From Rubrivivax sp. (lineage in GTDB: Bacteria > Pseudomonadota > Gammaproteobacteria > Burkholderiales > Burkholderiaceae_C): a DNA stretch of 64,000 nt. A program made the position numbers and the translations under genes. The notes beneath the pieces are model-generated. The model was not told the DNA's origin. It was given only the letters and a program-made list of their open reading frames with translations, and searched no databases. Location of the stretch: NCBI GenBank assembly GCA_020248945.1, contig JADCGQ010000022.1, positions 103,404 through 167,403 of the forward strand. The letters run 5' to 3'. Within the stretch, counting starts at the first letter, position 1. Each line of letters starts with the position of its first letter. Below are positions 47,360-55,615 of the stretch, piece after piece.

Positions 47360-47902
47360 TCATTCGGTGTCGGTGTTTCCGGGCCAGGCCTGCAGCAGCG
47401 CCACGCCGCGGGCCGTGCCGGCATCGGCGCGCACCTGGCGCGTGTCGTCGGGCTGCGGTTCGATGTGCAGCTGCAGGTCGGCCGGTGGCAGCAGCTCGCC
47501 GGCCTTCTGCGGCCACTCGGCCAGCTTCAGGCCGGGGGCGGCGAAGAGGTCTCGAAAGCCGGCGTCGAGCCATTCGCGCGGGTCATCGAAGCGGTAGAAG
47601 TCGAAGTGCGAGATGGCCAGGCCCTGCAGCGCGCCCGCGCCTTCGTGCGGCTCCAGCACGGCGTAGGTGGGGCTCTTGATGCGGCCTTGCACGCCGAGCG
47701 AGCGCAGCAGATGGCGCACGAACGTGGTCTTGCCCGCACCGAGCGGGCCGTGCAGCGCGAGGTAGGCGTCGCCGGGCGTCGACAAGGCCGCCAGCGCATG
47801 CGCCAACGAGGTCGCGTCGGCGGCGCAAGCGGCCTCGTCGGGCCAGCGCCAGGTGCGGGTTGCTAGGATCGGGTGATGAATGGAGCGATGCCCGGTGTGC
47901 AT
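47360..47902 (-). CDS. tsaE: TsaE, ATPase for tRNA threonylcarbamoyladenosine synthesis
   Basis: About 180 residues. The P-loop is LHGPLGAGKTTFVRHLL. Further TsaE motifs are SPTYAVLEPHEG, HFDFYRFDDPREW and LKLAEWPQKAGELLPP. TsaE works with TsaB and TsaD to make t6A37 of ANN-decoding tRNAs. The start is uncertain. The only ATG near the family start is at 47902, which lies 30 bp inside the divergent queG gene, so the two genes overlap at their 5' ends. Start by a rarer codon nearer TRTWRWPDEA cannot be excluded. Confidence 0.88.
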   Translation of the reverse strand: MHTGHRSIHHPILATRTWRWPDEAACAADATSLAHALAALSTPGDAYLALHGPLGAGKTTFVRHLLRSLGVQGRIKSPTYAVLEPHEGAGALQGLAISHFDFYRFDDPREWLDAGFRDLFAAPGLKLAEWPQKAGELLPPADLQLHIEPQPDDTRQVRADAGTARGVALLQAWPGNTDTE

Positions 47903-49000
47903 CTTCAGGGCCCGCAGCGGCTGGTGGAGCAACTGCAGGCGTGGGGCCAGGAGCTGGGATTTTCCCAGATCGGCATCGCCGACATCGATTTGTCCTCGGC
48001 CGAACCGGGCCTGCTGTCGTGGCTCGACGCCGGTTTCCACGGGGGCATGGGCTACATGGCCCGCCATGGCCTGAAGCGCGCGCGGCCGGCCGAGCTGCTG
48101 CCCGGCACCGTGAGCGTGATCAGCGCGCGCATGGACTACCTGCCGCGCGATGCGCCCGCCGACTGGGTGGCCCGCGAGACCGCCGCGCTGCACGAGCCTG
48201 GCCGCGCGGTGGTGTCGGTCTATGCCCGCGGGCGCGACTATCACAAGGTGCTGCGCAGCCGCCTGCAGCGCCTGGCCGAGCGGCTGGCGGCCGAAGTGGG
48301 GCCGCTGGGCCACCGCGTGTTCACCGATTCGGCGCCGGTGCTCGAGGTGGAACTGGCCACACGCGCCGGCCTGGGCTGGCGCGGCAAACACACGCTGATG
48401 CTGTCGCGCGAGGGCGGCTCGATGGTCTTCCTGGGCGAGGTCTTCGTCGACCTCGCGCTGCCGGCATCCGAGCCCACGAGCGCGCACTGCGGCAGCTGCA
48501 CGGCGTGCATCGACATCTGCCCCACGGCGGCCATCGTGGCGCCGTACCGGCTGGATGCGCGGCGCTGCATCAGCTACCTCACCATCGAACACGAAGGCGC
48601 CATCGACGAGCCGCTGCGCGCCGCCATCGGCAACCGCATCTACGGCTGCGATGACTGCCAGCTCGCCTGCCCCTGGAACCGCTGGGCGCGGCGCGGCCCG
48701 CTGCCCGACTTCGACGAGCGCGAAGGACTGGGAAGCGCCACGTTGCGCGGGTTGTGGGCCTGGGACGAGGCGCAGTTCGGGCGCCGCACCGAAGGCAGTG
48801 CCATCCGCCGCATCGGCTGGCAACGCTGGCGCCGCAACCTGGCGGTGGCGCTGGGCAACGCCTGGCGCGAACACGGCGACGCGGCCGATGCGCAGGCGTT
48901 GGCCGAGGCGCGCGATGCAGCCGATGCGCTGGTGCGCGAGCACATCGACTGGGCGCTCGCGCAGCGCCTCGATGCCGCGCCCGTACGATCGGGCGCATGA
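47873..49000 (+). CDS. queG: Epoxyqueuosine reductase
   Basis: A 375-residue cobalamin and [4Fe-4S] enzyme performing the last step of queuosine synthesis in tRNA. The two cluster motifs are HCGSCTACIDICPTAAI and GCDDCQLACPWNR. The catalytic Asp region is FTDSAPVLEVELA, and LGWRGKHTLMLSREGGS is a family signature. A helical C-terminus (from ~280) is present. Candidate starts are 47873 and 47888. Both overlap the predicted tsaE start region or its promoter. Pairing with tsaE, another tRNA anticodon-loop modification gene, is common in Burkholderiales. Confidence 0.94.
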   Translation: MMNGAMPGVHLQGPQRLVEQLQAWGQELGFSQIGIADIDLSSAEPGLLSWLDAGFHGGMGYMARHGLKRARPAELLPGTVSVISARMDYLPRDAPADWVARETAALHEPGRAVVSVYARGRDYHKVLRSRLQRLAERLAAEVGPLGHRVFTDSAPVLEVELATRAGLGWRGKHTLMLSREGGSMVFLGEVFVDLALPASEPTSAHCGSCTACIDICPTAAIVAPYRLDARRCISYLTIEHEGAIDEPLRAAIGNRIYGCDDCQLACPWNRWARRGPLPDFDEREGLGSATLRGLWAWDEAQFGRRTEGSAIRRIGWQRWRRNLAVALGNAWREHGDAADAQALAEARDAADALVREHIDWALAQRLDAAPVRSGA

Positions 49001-49647
49001 GCCGACAGAGCCGCCGCTCGACCCTGCTGTTGTTCGCCCTGTGGCCCTGGGCCCGAGCGCTGCACGCACAGGCTGCACCGATGGAAGCCCCCCTGCGCAT
49101 CGAAGGGCGCTCGCTCGCGCGCCGGGTGCAGGTGGCGGGCGCCGAGCTGCGGCTCAATGGCGCGGGCGTGCGGGCGGTGGCCTGGTTCAAGGCCTTCGTC
49201 GCGGCGCTGTACCTCGGCGCGCGCGCCAGCAGCGCCGCCGAGGCCGTGGCGGCGCCAGGCCCCAAGCGGCTGCAGATGCACATGCTGGCCGACGTGCCGG
49301 CTGCCGAGCTCTCGAAGGCGCTGCGTCGCGGTGTGCTGCGCAACAGCCCTGAAACCGACCGGACTCCACTCGGGCCGCCGCTGGAGGCCCTGTCCGCACG
49401 CATCGACGCCCTTGGCACCCTGCGCAAGGGCGATGTGCTCGACCTGGATTGGGACCCGACCCGAGGCGTCGTGCTGTCGCTCAATGGCACACTGCGCGGC
49501 CCCGAGCAGGGTTTGTCGCACCCGGCCCTGTACCCCGCCGTGCTGCGAGCGTTCATTGGCGAGCGCCCGTACGACGAGCGCCTGAAGGCCGGATTGCTGG
49601 CCTTGCCGGCGTCGCAGCCCCAAGAACAGACCACCCCCGGAGACTGA
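48997..49647 (+). CDS. Chalcone-isomerase-like exported protein
   Basis: A 216-residue protein with an N-terminal signal segment (STLLLFALWPWARALHAQA). The chalcone-isomerase-like fold is suggested by LRLNGAGVRAVAWFKAFVAA, then LYLGARASSAAEAVAAPGPK and the LQMHMLADVPAAELSKAL region, with a final PALYPAVLRAFIGERPYDERL. Bacterial members are periplasmic with unknown function and are not flavonoid enzymes. The ATG overlaps the queG stop (ATGA). The Bug receptor follows three bases after its stop. Confidence 0.83.
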   Translation: MSRQSRRSTLLLFALWPWARALHAQAAPMEAPLRIEGRSLARRVQVAGAELRLNGAGVRAVAWFKAFVAALYLGARASSAAEAVAAPGPKRLQMHMLADVPAAELSKALRRGVLRNSPETDRTPLGPPLEALSARIDALGTLRKGDVLDLDWDPTRGVVLSLNGTLRGPEQGLSHPALYPAVLRAFIGERPYDERLKAGLLALPASQPQEQTTPGD

Positions 49648-49650
49648 GTC

Positions 49651-50637
49651 ATGCAGAGATCCCGCCTTGCTGTCCTGGCCGCCATCGGCGCCGCCGCCTT
49701 GCCCCTGAGCCTGGGCAGCACGGCCGCTTTCGCGCAGGCCTTCCCGAACAAGCCGGTGCGGTTGATCGTGCCCTTTGCGGCCGGTGGCACCACCGACATC
49801 ATTGCGCGCGTCGTCGCGCCCGGGCTGGGTGCCGCCCTGGGGCAGCAGGTGGTGGTCGAGAACAAGGGCGGCGCCGGCGGTGCCATTGGCGCGCTGGAGA
49901 TGATCAAGTCCACGCCCGACGGCCACGTGCTGGGCATGGCCACGGTGTCGACCACCGCCGCCAACCCGGCGATCAACCCGACCATCGGCTACGACCCGGC
50001 CGTCGACTTCGTGCCGATCACGAACCTCGCCGCCACGCCGAACGTCATCGCCGTGCACCCGAGCTTCCCGGCGCGCGACTACAAGGGCTTCGTCGCCGAG
50101 CTCAAGAAGAACCCCGGCAAGTACAGCTACGCCAGCTCGGGCACTGGCGGCATCGGCCACCTGCAGACCGAGCTGTACAAGAGCCTGGCCGGTGTCTTCA
50201 TGACGCACATCCCGTACCGCGGCGCCGGCCCGGCGCTGAACGACACCGTCGCCGGCCAGGTGCCCGTCATCTTCGACAACATGCCCTCGGCGCTGCCTTT
50301 CATCAAGGACGGCAAGCTGATCGCCATCGTCGTGGCGGCGCCGCAGCGGCTGGCGCAACTGCCTAACGTGCCGACCTTCAAGGAAGTGGGCCTGGAGCCT
50401 GTCAACCGCATGGCGTACTACGGCCTGGTGGCGCCCAAGGGCACGCCGAAGGCGGTGATCGACCGCATCGGCGCCGCCGCGAAGAAGGCGCTCGAGGACC
50501 CGACGGTGCGCAAGCGCATCGAGGACACGGGCTCCATCGTCATCGGCAACTCGCCCGCCGAGTTCGCCGCGCAGACCGCCGCCGAGCTGAAGGTCTACCA
50601 GGACGTCGTCAAGCGGCAGAAGCTCAAGCTCGAGTGA
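49651..50637 (+). CDS. Bug-family (TctC) tripartite tricarboxylate transporter receptor protein
   Basis: A 328-residue periplasmic binding protein with a signal peptide ending AAFAQA (residue ~30). The family signatures are FPNKPVRLIVPFAAGGTTDI, VVENKGGAGGAIGALEMIKS, the YKSLAGVFMTHIPYRGAGPAL region and GQVPVIFDNMPSALPFIKDG. Bug proteins bind carboxylates and related compounds and are greatly expanded in Burkholderiales. The cognate TctA/TctB membrane genes are absent here, which is usual for the family. CGGAG lies ten bases before the ATG. Confidence 0.93.
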   Translation: MQRSRLAVLAAIGAAALPLSLGSTAAFAQAFPNKPVRLIVPFAAGGTTDIIARVVAPGLGAALGQQVVVENKGGAGGAIGALEMIKSTPDGHVLGMATVSTTAANPAINPTIGYDPAVDFVPITNLAATPNVIAVHPSFPARDYKGFVAELKKNPGKYSYASSGTGGIGHLQTELYKSLAGVFMTHIPYRGAGPALNDTVAGQVPVIFDNMPSALPFIKDGKLIAIVVAAPQRLAQLPNVPTFKEVGLEPVNRMAYYGLVAPKGTPKAVIDRIGAAAKKALEDPTVRKRIEDTGSIVIGNSPAEFAAQTAAELKVYQDVVKRQKLKLE

Positions 50638-51551
50638 TGGACGTTGCGGTCGCGGGTGCTGCGGAGAGTGCGGCATCGATCGACCGCTTCGCCGACGCCC
50701 TTTGGCTGGAGCACGGCCTGGCGCCGCTGACACTGGCCGCCTACCGGCGCGATCTGGGCCTGTACGCCAGCTGGCTGGCGCTCACCGCAGGGCGCGCCCT
50801 CGACGCCACCACCGAGGCCGACCTGCTGGCCTACATCACGGCGCGCCATGCCGGTACCAAGGCCACCACGGCCAACCGGCGGCTCTCGGTGTTCCGCCGC
50901 TACTTCCGCTGGGCGCTGCGCGAGCGGCTCGTGGTGGCCGACCCCACGCTGCCCCTGGCCGCGGCACGCCAGCCGCTGCGCGTGCCCAAGACGCTGAGCG
51001 AAGCGCAGGTGGAGGCGCTGCTGGCGGCCCCCGACACCGCCACGCCGCTGGGCCTGCGCGACCGCGCGATGCTTGAGCTGATGTACGCCAGCGGCCTGCG
51101 CGTCAGTGAGCTCGTGCAGGCGCGCACGCTGCACCTGGGTCTCGAAGAAGGCGTGCTGCGGGTGCTGGGCAAGGGCTCGCGCGAGCGCCTCGTGCCCTTT
51201 GGTGAAGAGGCACGCCTGTGGCTGCTGCGCTACCTCGGCGAGGCGCGCGCGCTCATCCTGGGCGGCACTCGCAGCGATGCGCTGTTTGTGACGGCGCGCG
51301 GTGAAGGCATGACCCGGCAAATGTTCTGGCGCATCGTCAAGCGCAGCGCCCAGGTCGCGGGCGTGACGGTGTCTCTGTCACCGCATACGCTGCGCCACGC
51401 CTTCGCGACACACCTGCTGAACCACGGCGCCGACCTGCGCGCCGTGCAGTTGCTGCTGGGCCATGCAGACATCGGCACCACCACCATCTACACCCACGTG
51501 GCGCGCGAGAGGCTGCGCCTGCTTCACAGCAAGCACCACCCGCGCGGCTGA
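50637..51551 (+). CDS. xerD: Tyrosine recombinase XerD
   Basis: A 304-residue site-specific recombinase that resolves chromosome dimers at dif with XerC and FtsK. The N-terminal SAM-like domain covers residues ~14-100. The catalytic residues are visible: Arg in YASGLRVSELV, Lys in LGKGSRERLVPF, HxxR in SPHTLRHAFATHLL, His in LLGHADIGTT and the nucleophile Tyr in TTIYTHVARERL. The ATG at 50637 shares one base with the TGA of the Bug gene. A GTG one codon earlier is equally possible. The length and context are those of the housekeeping XerD, not a mobile-element integrase. Confidence 0.94.
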   Translation: MDVAVAGAAESAASIDRFADALWLEHGLAPLTLAAYRRDLGLYASWLALTAGRALDATTEADLLAYITARHAGTKATTANRRLSVFRRYFRWALRERLVVADPTLPLAAARQPLRVPKTLSEAQVEALLAAPDTATPLGLRDRAMLELMYASGLRVSELVQARTLHLGLEEGVLRVLGKGSRERLVPFGEEARLWLLRYLGEARALILGGTRSDALFVTARGEGMTRQMFWRIVKRSAQVAGVTVSLSPHTLRHAFATHLLNHGADLRAVQLLLGHADIGTTTIYTHVARERLRLLHSKHHPRG

Positions 51552-51577
51552 GCGCGGCGGGTGGCATCGGGTGCGAA

Positions 51578-52516
51578 TCAGAAGTTGTGGCGCACGCCGA
51601 AGGCGAGTGAGCTGAAGTCACCGCCGTAGGCCGAGACACCCTTCTCGTCGGTGACCTTCGAGTAGAACGTGTAGACCTTGGTGCGCTTGCTCAGGTTGTA
51701 GTTGTAGGCCAGCACGAACTGCCGTGCATCGGAGTTGGGCTGCTTGTCGTACTCGCCGGCCTGGCCGAGGGTGGCATGGAGCTCCGATGCGCCCAAGGTG
51801 TACATGCCCGCGACGCGCCAGATCAGGCGCTTGCCGAGCGAGGCGTCGTCGTGGCTCTGGATGTAGGCGCCGAGCACGGCCGCACCCATCTCGTAGGCGG
51901 CGCGCACGGCGAACTGCTTGCTCCCGTTGGCGCTCTCGTAGCCGAAGCCCAGGGTCAGCGGACCGGCGGCGTAGTTGATGGAGCCGTCGTAGTTGCGCAG
52001 GCGGCCGCCACCTTCGCCGGCCGAGATCGAGGCGCCGGCCGTCAGGCCCTTCACCAGCTCGGGCGTGAGGTAGGCCACCTTGTTGGTGTCGCGCCCCAGG
52101 TAGGCGTAGAGGCCGTCCGAGGAGTTGCCGGTGTCGTGGTTGTGGAAACCGATCCAGTCGGCGGTGGCGAAGTAGGCGTCGCTGCTGAAGCGGCCCAGGC
52201 GCACGGTACCGAAGCCGCCGCTGAGGTTGACTTCGGACTGGCCGGCCCAGAAGCCTGCCGGCGAGGGCAGGCCGGTGTCGGCGCCGAAGCGGTGCTCCAG
52301 GATGAAGTTGGCCTTCAGCCCGCCGCCCATGTCTTCGGTGCCCTTGAAGCCCAGGCGCGAGGAGTTGTCGACGAGCTGCTTGGTCTTCTTGCCGTTGGCG
52401 TCGATGCTCTCGGCAGTGACGTTGAGACGACCGTAGAGCGTGACACTGCTCTGGGCCCAGGCGGCGCTGGTGGCGGCGAGGGCGAGGGTGGAGGCGATAA
52501 CGATGCGCTGGATCAC
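51578..52516 (-). CDS. Gram-negative trimeric porin
   Basis: A 312-residue outer-membrane channel. The GTG start at 52516, preceded by GAGG, gives the signal peptide MIQRIVIASTLALAATSAAWAQ. The mature protein starts SSVTLYGRLNVTAESI. Porin motifs include NSSRLGFKGTEDMGGGLKAN and GFGTVRLGRFSSDAYFA, with many alternating strands. The C-terminus ends in Phe (GVRHNF), the BAM signal. It is a 16-strand general porin of the betaproteobacterial type. A second, related porin gene lies 238 bp upstream on the same strand but is frameshifted. Confidence 0.92.
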   Translation of the reverse strand: MIQRIVIASTLALAATSAAWAQSSVTLYGRLNVTAESIDANGKKTKQLVDNSSRLGFKGTEDMGGGLKANFILEHRFGADTGLPSPAGFWAGQSEVNLSGGFGTVRLGRFSSDAYFATADWIGFHNHDTGNSSDGLYAYLGRDTNKVAYLTPELVKGLTAGASISAGEGGGRLRNYDGSINYAAGPLTLGFGYESANGSKQFAVRAAYEMGAAVLGAYIQSHDDASLGKRLIWRVAGMYTLGASELHATLGQAGEYDKQPNSDARQFVLAYNYNLSKRTKVYTFYSKVTDEKGVSAYGGDFSSLAFGVRHNF

Positions 52517-52664
52517 GGCGACCTCGAGGGAGAGTTGAAAGACCTCACTAGTTTGAGTGCCGCTGCGGCGCTGCAGCAAGCGTTGACTTCGCTCCGAACG
52601 AGGGCCTGTGGTGCCGATGAGACGAACTTTCAAGGTGGTGCGCGCCGTGGTGCGTGCAGGCACG

Positions 52665-52695
52665 AAAAGCCCGCTCGGCAGGGCCGGCGGGCTTC
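52665..52695 (-). terminator. Rho-independent terminator of the upstream porin gene
   Basis: On the minus strand AAGCCCGCCGG pairs with CCGAGCGGGCTT around a CCCTG loop, with the stem running into TTTT. It lies about 60 bp after the stop of the frameshifted porin, between the two porin genes. This suggests they are separate transcripts. Confidence 0.65.
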
Positions 52696-52754
52696 GATTT
52701 GGTGCCCGGGCGACGCGGTGTCGCGCCGGGCTGGTGCGTGAGGCTGTGCGTCGA

Positions 52755-53763
52755 TCAGAACGCGAAGATCACGCCCACGGCGTAGCCACTGCCGCTGCGC
52801 TTGGAGGTCGAGTTCAGCGGGTTGACCGCCCGGCTCGTCTTCCAGTTGCCGGCCTCGGCATAGGCGTACGTGTTCTTGAAGACCTCGCTGTTGACGAAGA
52901 ACTCCACGCCACGCAGCTTGAGGTTGTCGTCGGAGTTCTGGGCGACCAGCATGCCGACGTTGACGCTGCCGATGGGGGCCACGAAGCCGGCGCTGATGCC
53001 CTGGCCCGTGCCCGTCGGCAGTTCAGCAGCTGCCCTGGCCGGCACGAAGTCGCCACCGTTGGCGTAGCCGAGCATGATTCAAGTCATAGCTACCGGCCAC
53101 CGAGACGAAGTCTTCGGCACCGTTGCTGTCCTTGGTTTGCACCGACACGGCGGCCGACAGCGGGTCCGACGCGTACTTCAGGCCACCCGAGAACACGCTC
53201 TTGGCGCCCGCACCGCGGTTGCCCTTTGGCACGATGCCGACCTGCGCAGTCACGCCACCCATGCTGGGGCTGATGTACTGCAGCAAGCGCGACTGGCGGC
53301 CCGGCAGCCACGGGCCGGTGAGCGTGTAGCCCAGAGCCGAAACGCCGTTGGACGCACCGTTGAAGTCGTAGTCGATCATCGTCTGGAACGACACCGAGTC
53401 CTGGCGGCCTAGACGTACTTCACCGAAGCCACCCGAGAAACCGAACCAGGCCTGACGGTTGAAGAACGCGCCATCCGGGTTGACTCCACCGTCGCTGGTG
53501 ATGCCGCCAGTCTCGAAGCGGAAGTTGGCCTTGATGCCGGTGCCCACGTCCACTGCGCCCTTGATGCCGACGCGGGTGGTGGAGTTGCCTTCGCTCGAAC
53601 CGTTGTCGCCACCAGAGTGGAAATCGGCCTTCTGGTTCAGGAAGACGTCGCCGAGCAGGCTCTTGCCATAGCTGGCGTCGATCAGGCCGTAGATGCTCAG
53701 TTGCGCTTGGGCAGCGCCAGCCGAAGCCAGCAGGATCGCAGCGGTAATCGCGGTCCTTTTCAT
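52755..53763 (-). pseudogene. Second porin gene, interrupted by a frameshift
   Basis: Two minus-strand frames together encode one porin of about 335 residues. The first, from ATG 53763 (AGGACAG upstream), has the signal peptide ending AAQAQ and motifs TTRVGIKGAVDVGTGIKANF and GFGEVRLGRQDSVSFQ. It runs in homologous sequence to AGSYDLN, then continues with a nonsense tail to 53023. The second frame resumes at LGYANGGDFVP (about 53072) and ends in the expected Phe (VGVIFAF) at 52755. The break is equivalent to one extra base near 53073-53085. It is either a true inactivation or a sequencing error. The product as read would lack the last five or so strands and could not form a barrel. Confidence 0.85.
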
Positions 53764-53917
53764 CAATCTGTCCTGGAAAGGTTAGGGAACACCCGCAGTC
53801 TAAGGGGCGGTTTGGCTCGGAATGCCGCCAGCGGGCTTGCGGGCGTTGTGCGATAGCAACATATGTGCCAACGCGCTGATGCCGCTTGGATGCGCCTGCA
53901 AAAGCCGCATCGCCGAT

Positions 53918-54670
53918 TCAGCGGCCGCGCAGGTGCGCCGGGGCCTCCAGGCGTTTGGCCAGCAGCGACAGTGCCAGCGTCAGCACCAGGTACACCGCCG
54001 AGATCGCCAGGTAGGGCTCCCAGTAGCGGCTGTAGGCGCCGGCCACGGTGCGTGCCGCCAGCGCCAGCTCGGCCAGGCCGATGGCGCTGACGAGCGAGGA
54101 GTCCTTGATCAGCGTGATGCCCTCGTTCACCAGCGCCGGCACCATGCGCCGGAAGGCCTGCGGCAGCACCACGAAGCGCATGGCCTGCGCGTGCGACAGG
54201 CCCACGCTATAGGCGGCCTGCGTCTGGCCGCGGTGGATGCTCTGGATGCCGCCGCGGAAGATCTCGCCAATGTAGGCGCCGGCGTTGAGCGTGAGCGCCA
54301 GCGCGCCCGAGAAGAAGGCGCCGTGCTCCTGGCGGAAGCTGCGGGCGGCCTCGCCGGCCAGCAGCAGGCCGTGGTCCGGGTGCACCAGCGCGGGCATCAG
54401 CGCGAAGTGCACGAGCAGGATCTGCACGAACAGCGGCGTGCCGCGGAAGAAGCCGACGTAGGCCGCGGTGACGCCGCGCAGCAGCACCATCGCGGTGCGC
54501 CCGGCGGCCGTGGCCGGCGCCGGGCTGTCCTTCGAGCAGCTGATGAGGCCGATGACGATGCCCAGCGCCAGGCCGGCCACGATGGCCACCACCGTGAGCT
54601 GCAGCGTCATCAAGAGGCCGCTCCAGAAGAGCGGCCCGTAGCCGGCGAGGATCTCCCAGCGAAGATCCAT
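53918..54670 (-). CDS. Polar amino-acid ABC transporter permease
   Basis: A 250-residue inner-membrane permease of the HisM/GlnP family. It contains the early helix GPLFWSGLLMTLQLTVVAIV, FFRGTPLFVQILLVHFAL, and the segment ALTLNAGAYIGEIFRGGIQS. The EAA loop that docks the ATPase is GLSHAQAMRFVVLPQAFRRM, with the downstream DSSLVSAIGLAEL. An insertion around residues 95-118 (HPDHGLLLAGEAARSF) is longer than in typical GlnP. The binding protein gene is 26 bp upstream. No ATPase gene is next to it. Confidence 0.92.
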   Translation of the reverse strand: MDLRWEILAGYGPLFWSGLLMTLQLTVVAIVAGLALGIVIGLISCSKDSPAPATAAGRTAMVLLRGVTAAYVGFFRGTPLFVQILLVHFALMPALVHPDHGLLLAGEAARSFRQEHGAFFSGALALTLNAGAYIGEIFRGGIQSIHRGQTQAAYSVGLSHAQAMRFVVLPQAFRRMVPALVNEGITLIKDSSLVSAIGLAELALAARTVAGAYSRYWEPYLAISAVYLVLTLALSLLAKRLEAPAHLRGR

Positions 54671-54696
54671 GTCCGGCCAGGTTCAGCGAGTGGCGG

Positions 54697-55542
54697 TCAC
54701 TTGCTGGCGGCCGATGCCGCGGCCTTGGCCGCCGGCGGGGCACCGAAGTACTTGGCGAAGATCTGGGCGTAGGAGCCGTCGGCCTTGATGGCGGCCAGGC
54801 CCTGGTTCATCTTGGCCTGCAATTCGGTGTTGCCCTTCTTGAAGGCGATGCCGTACTGCTCGGGCACGAATTCCTTGTCGGACACGGTCTTGAACTTGCC
54901 GCCCGGGTTGTTGGCCACGTAGTGCGCGATCACGCCATTGTCGGCCACCACCGCGTCGACACCGCCGGCCTCGAGCTCCTTCAGCGCCAGCGGCGTGCTC
55001 TCGAAGCGCTTGATGTTGGTGCTGGCCTTGCCCAGCAGCTTGGTCACGGCCTCGTCGCCGGTGGTGCCGGTCTGCACGCCGACCTTGAGCTTCTTCAGGT
55101 CGGCGAACTTGGCGACCTTGCTCGTCTCCTTCACCGCGATCAGCTGCGCGGCGTCGAAGTACGGGTCGGAGAAGTCCATCGTCTGCTTGCGCTCGTCGGT
55201 GATGGTGACGGCCGAGACGATCATGTCCCGGTCGCCCTGCTGCAGCGTGTTGAAGATGCCTTCCCAGGGCGTGTTGACGAACTTCACCTCGACGCCGGCC
55301 TTGGCGGCGGCGGCCTGCACGACCTCGATGTCGAAGCCGACGATCTCGCCCTTTTCGTTCTGGCTCTCGAACGGTGCGTAGGCCGCATCGGTGCCCACCA
55401 CGTAGACCTTGGCTGGTGCCGGCGCAGGAGCGGCCGCCACGGGAGCAGGGGCCGGTGCCTCTTCCTTTTTGCCGCAGGCAGCGAGAACGAGGGTGGCGGC
55501 AGTGATGCCGGCCAGTTGCAGGAAGCGGCGGGTAGTCAACAT
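54697..55542 (-). CDS. Amino-acid ABC transporter binding lipoprotein with Tat-like signal
   Basis: A 281-residue binding protein. The signal MLTTRRFLQLAGITAATLVLAAC combines a twin-arginine motif (TRRFLQL) and a lipobox (LAAC), so the mature protein begins with a lipidated Cys. An Ala/Pro-rich linker (residues ~28-46) precedes the binding domain. The domain contains VGTDAAYAPFESQNEKGEIV, GFDIEVVQAAAAKAG, DRDMIVSAVTITDERKQTMD and FSDPYFDAAQLIAV, matching the HisJ/GlnH type. It is encoded just before the permease, with which it should form an importer. The ATP-binding subunit must come from elsewhere. Confidence 0.9.
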   Translation of the reverse strand: MLTTRRFLQLAGITAATLVLAACGKKEEAPAPAPVAAAPAPAPAKVYVVGTDAAYAPFESQNEKGEIVGFDIEVVQAAAAKAGVEVKFVNTPWEGIFNTLQQGDRDMIVSAVTITDERKQTMDFSDPYFDAAQLIAVKETSKVAKFADLKKLKVGVQTGTTGDEAVTKLLGKASTNIKRFESTPLALKELEAGGVDAVVADNGVIAHYVANNPGGKFKTVSDKEFVPEQYGIAFKKGNTELQAKMNQGLAAIKADGSYAQIFAKYFGAPPAAKAAASAASK

Positions 55543-55615
55543 GGGCTGTGTGGGTATGGTTGGAACGGACGCGAGTGTAGTGCCGCGCCCCCGCCGGGCC
55601 ACGCACGAATCGTGC

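Noticed and set aside
50637..51551. Tyrosine recombinase as evidence of an integrated mobile element
   Set aside because: Length and motifs match housekeeping XerD, and the flanks show no attachment sites or mobile genes.
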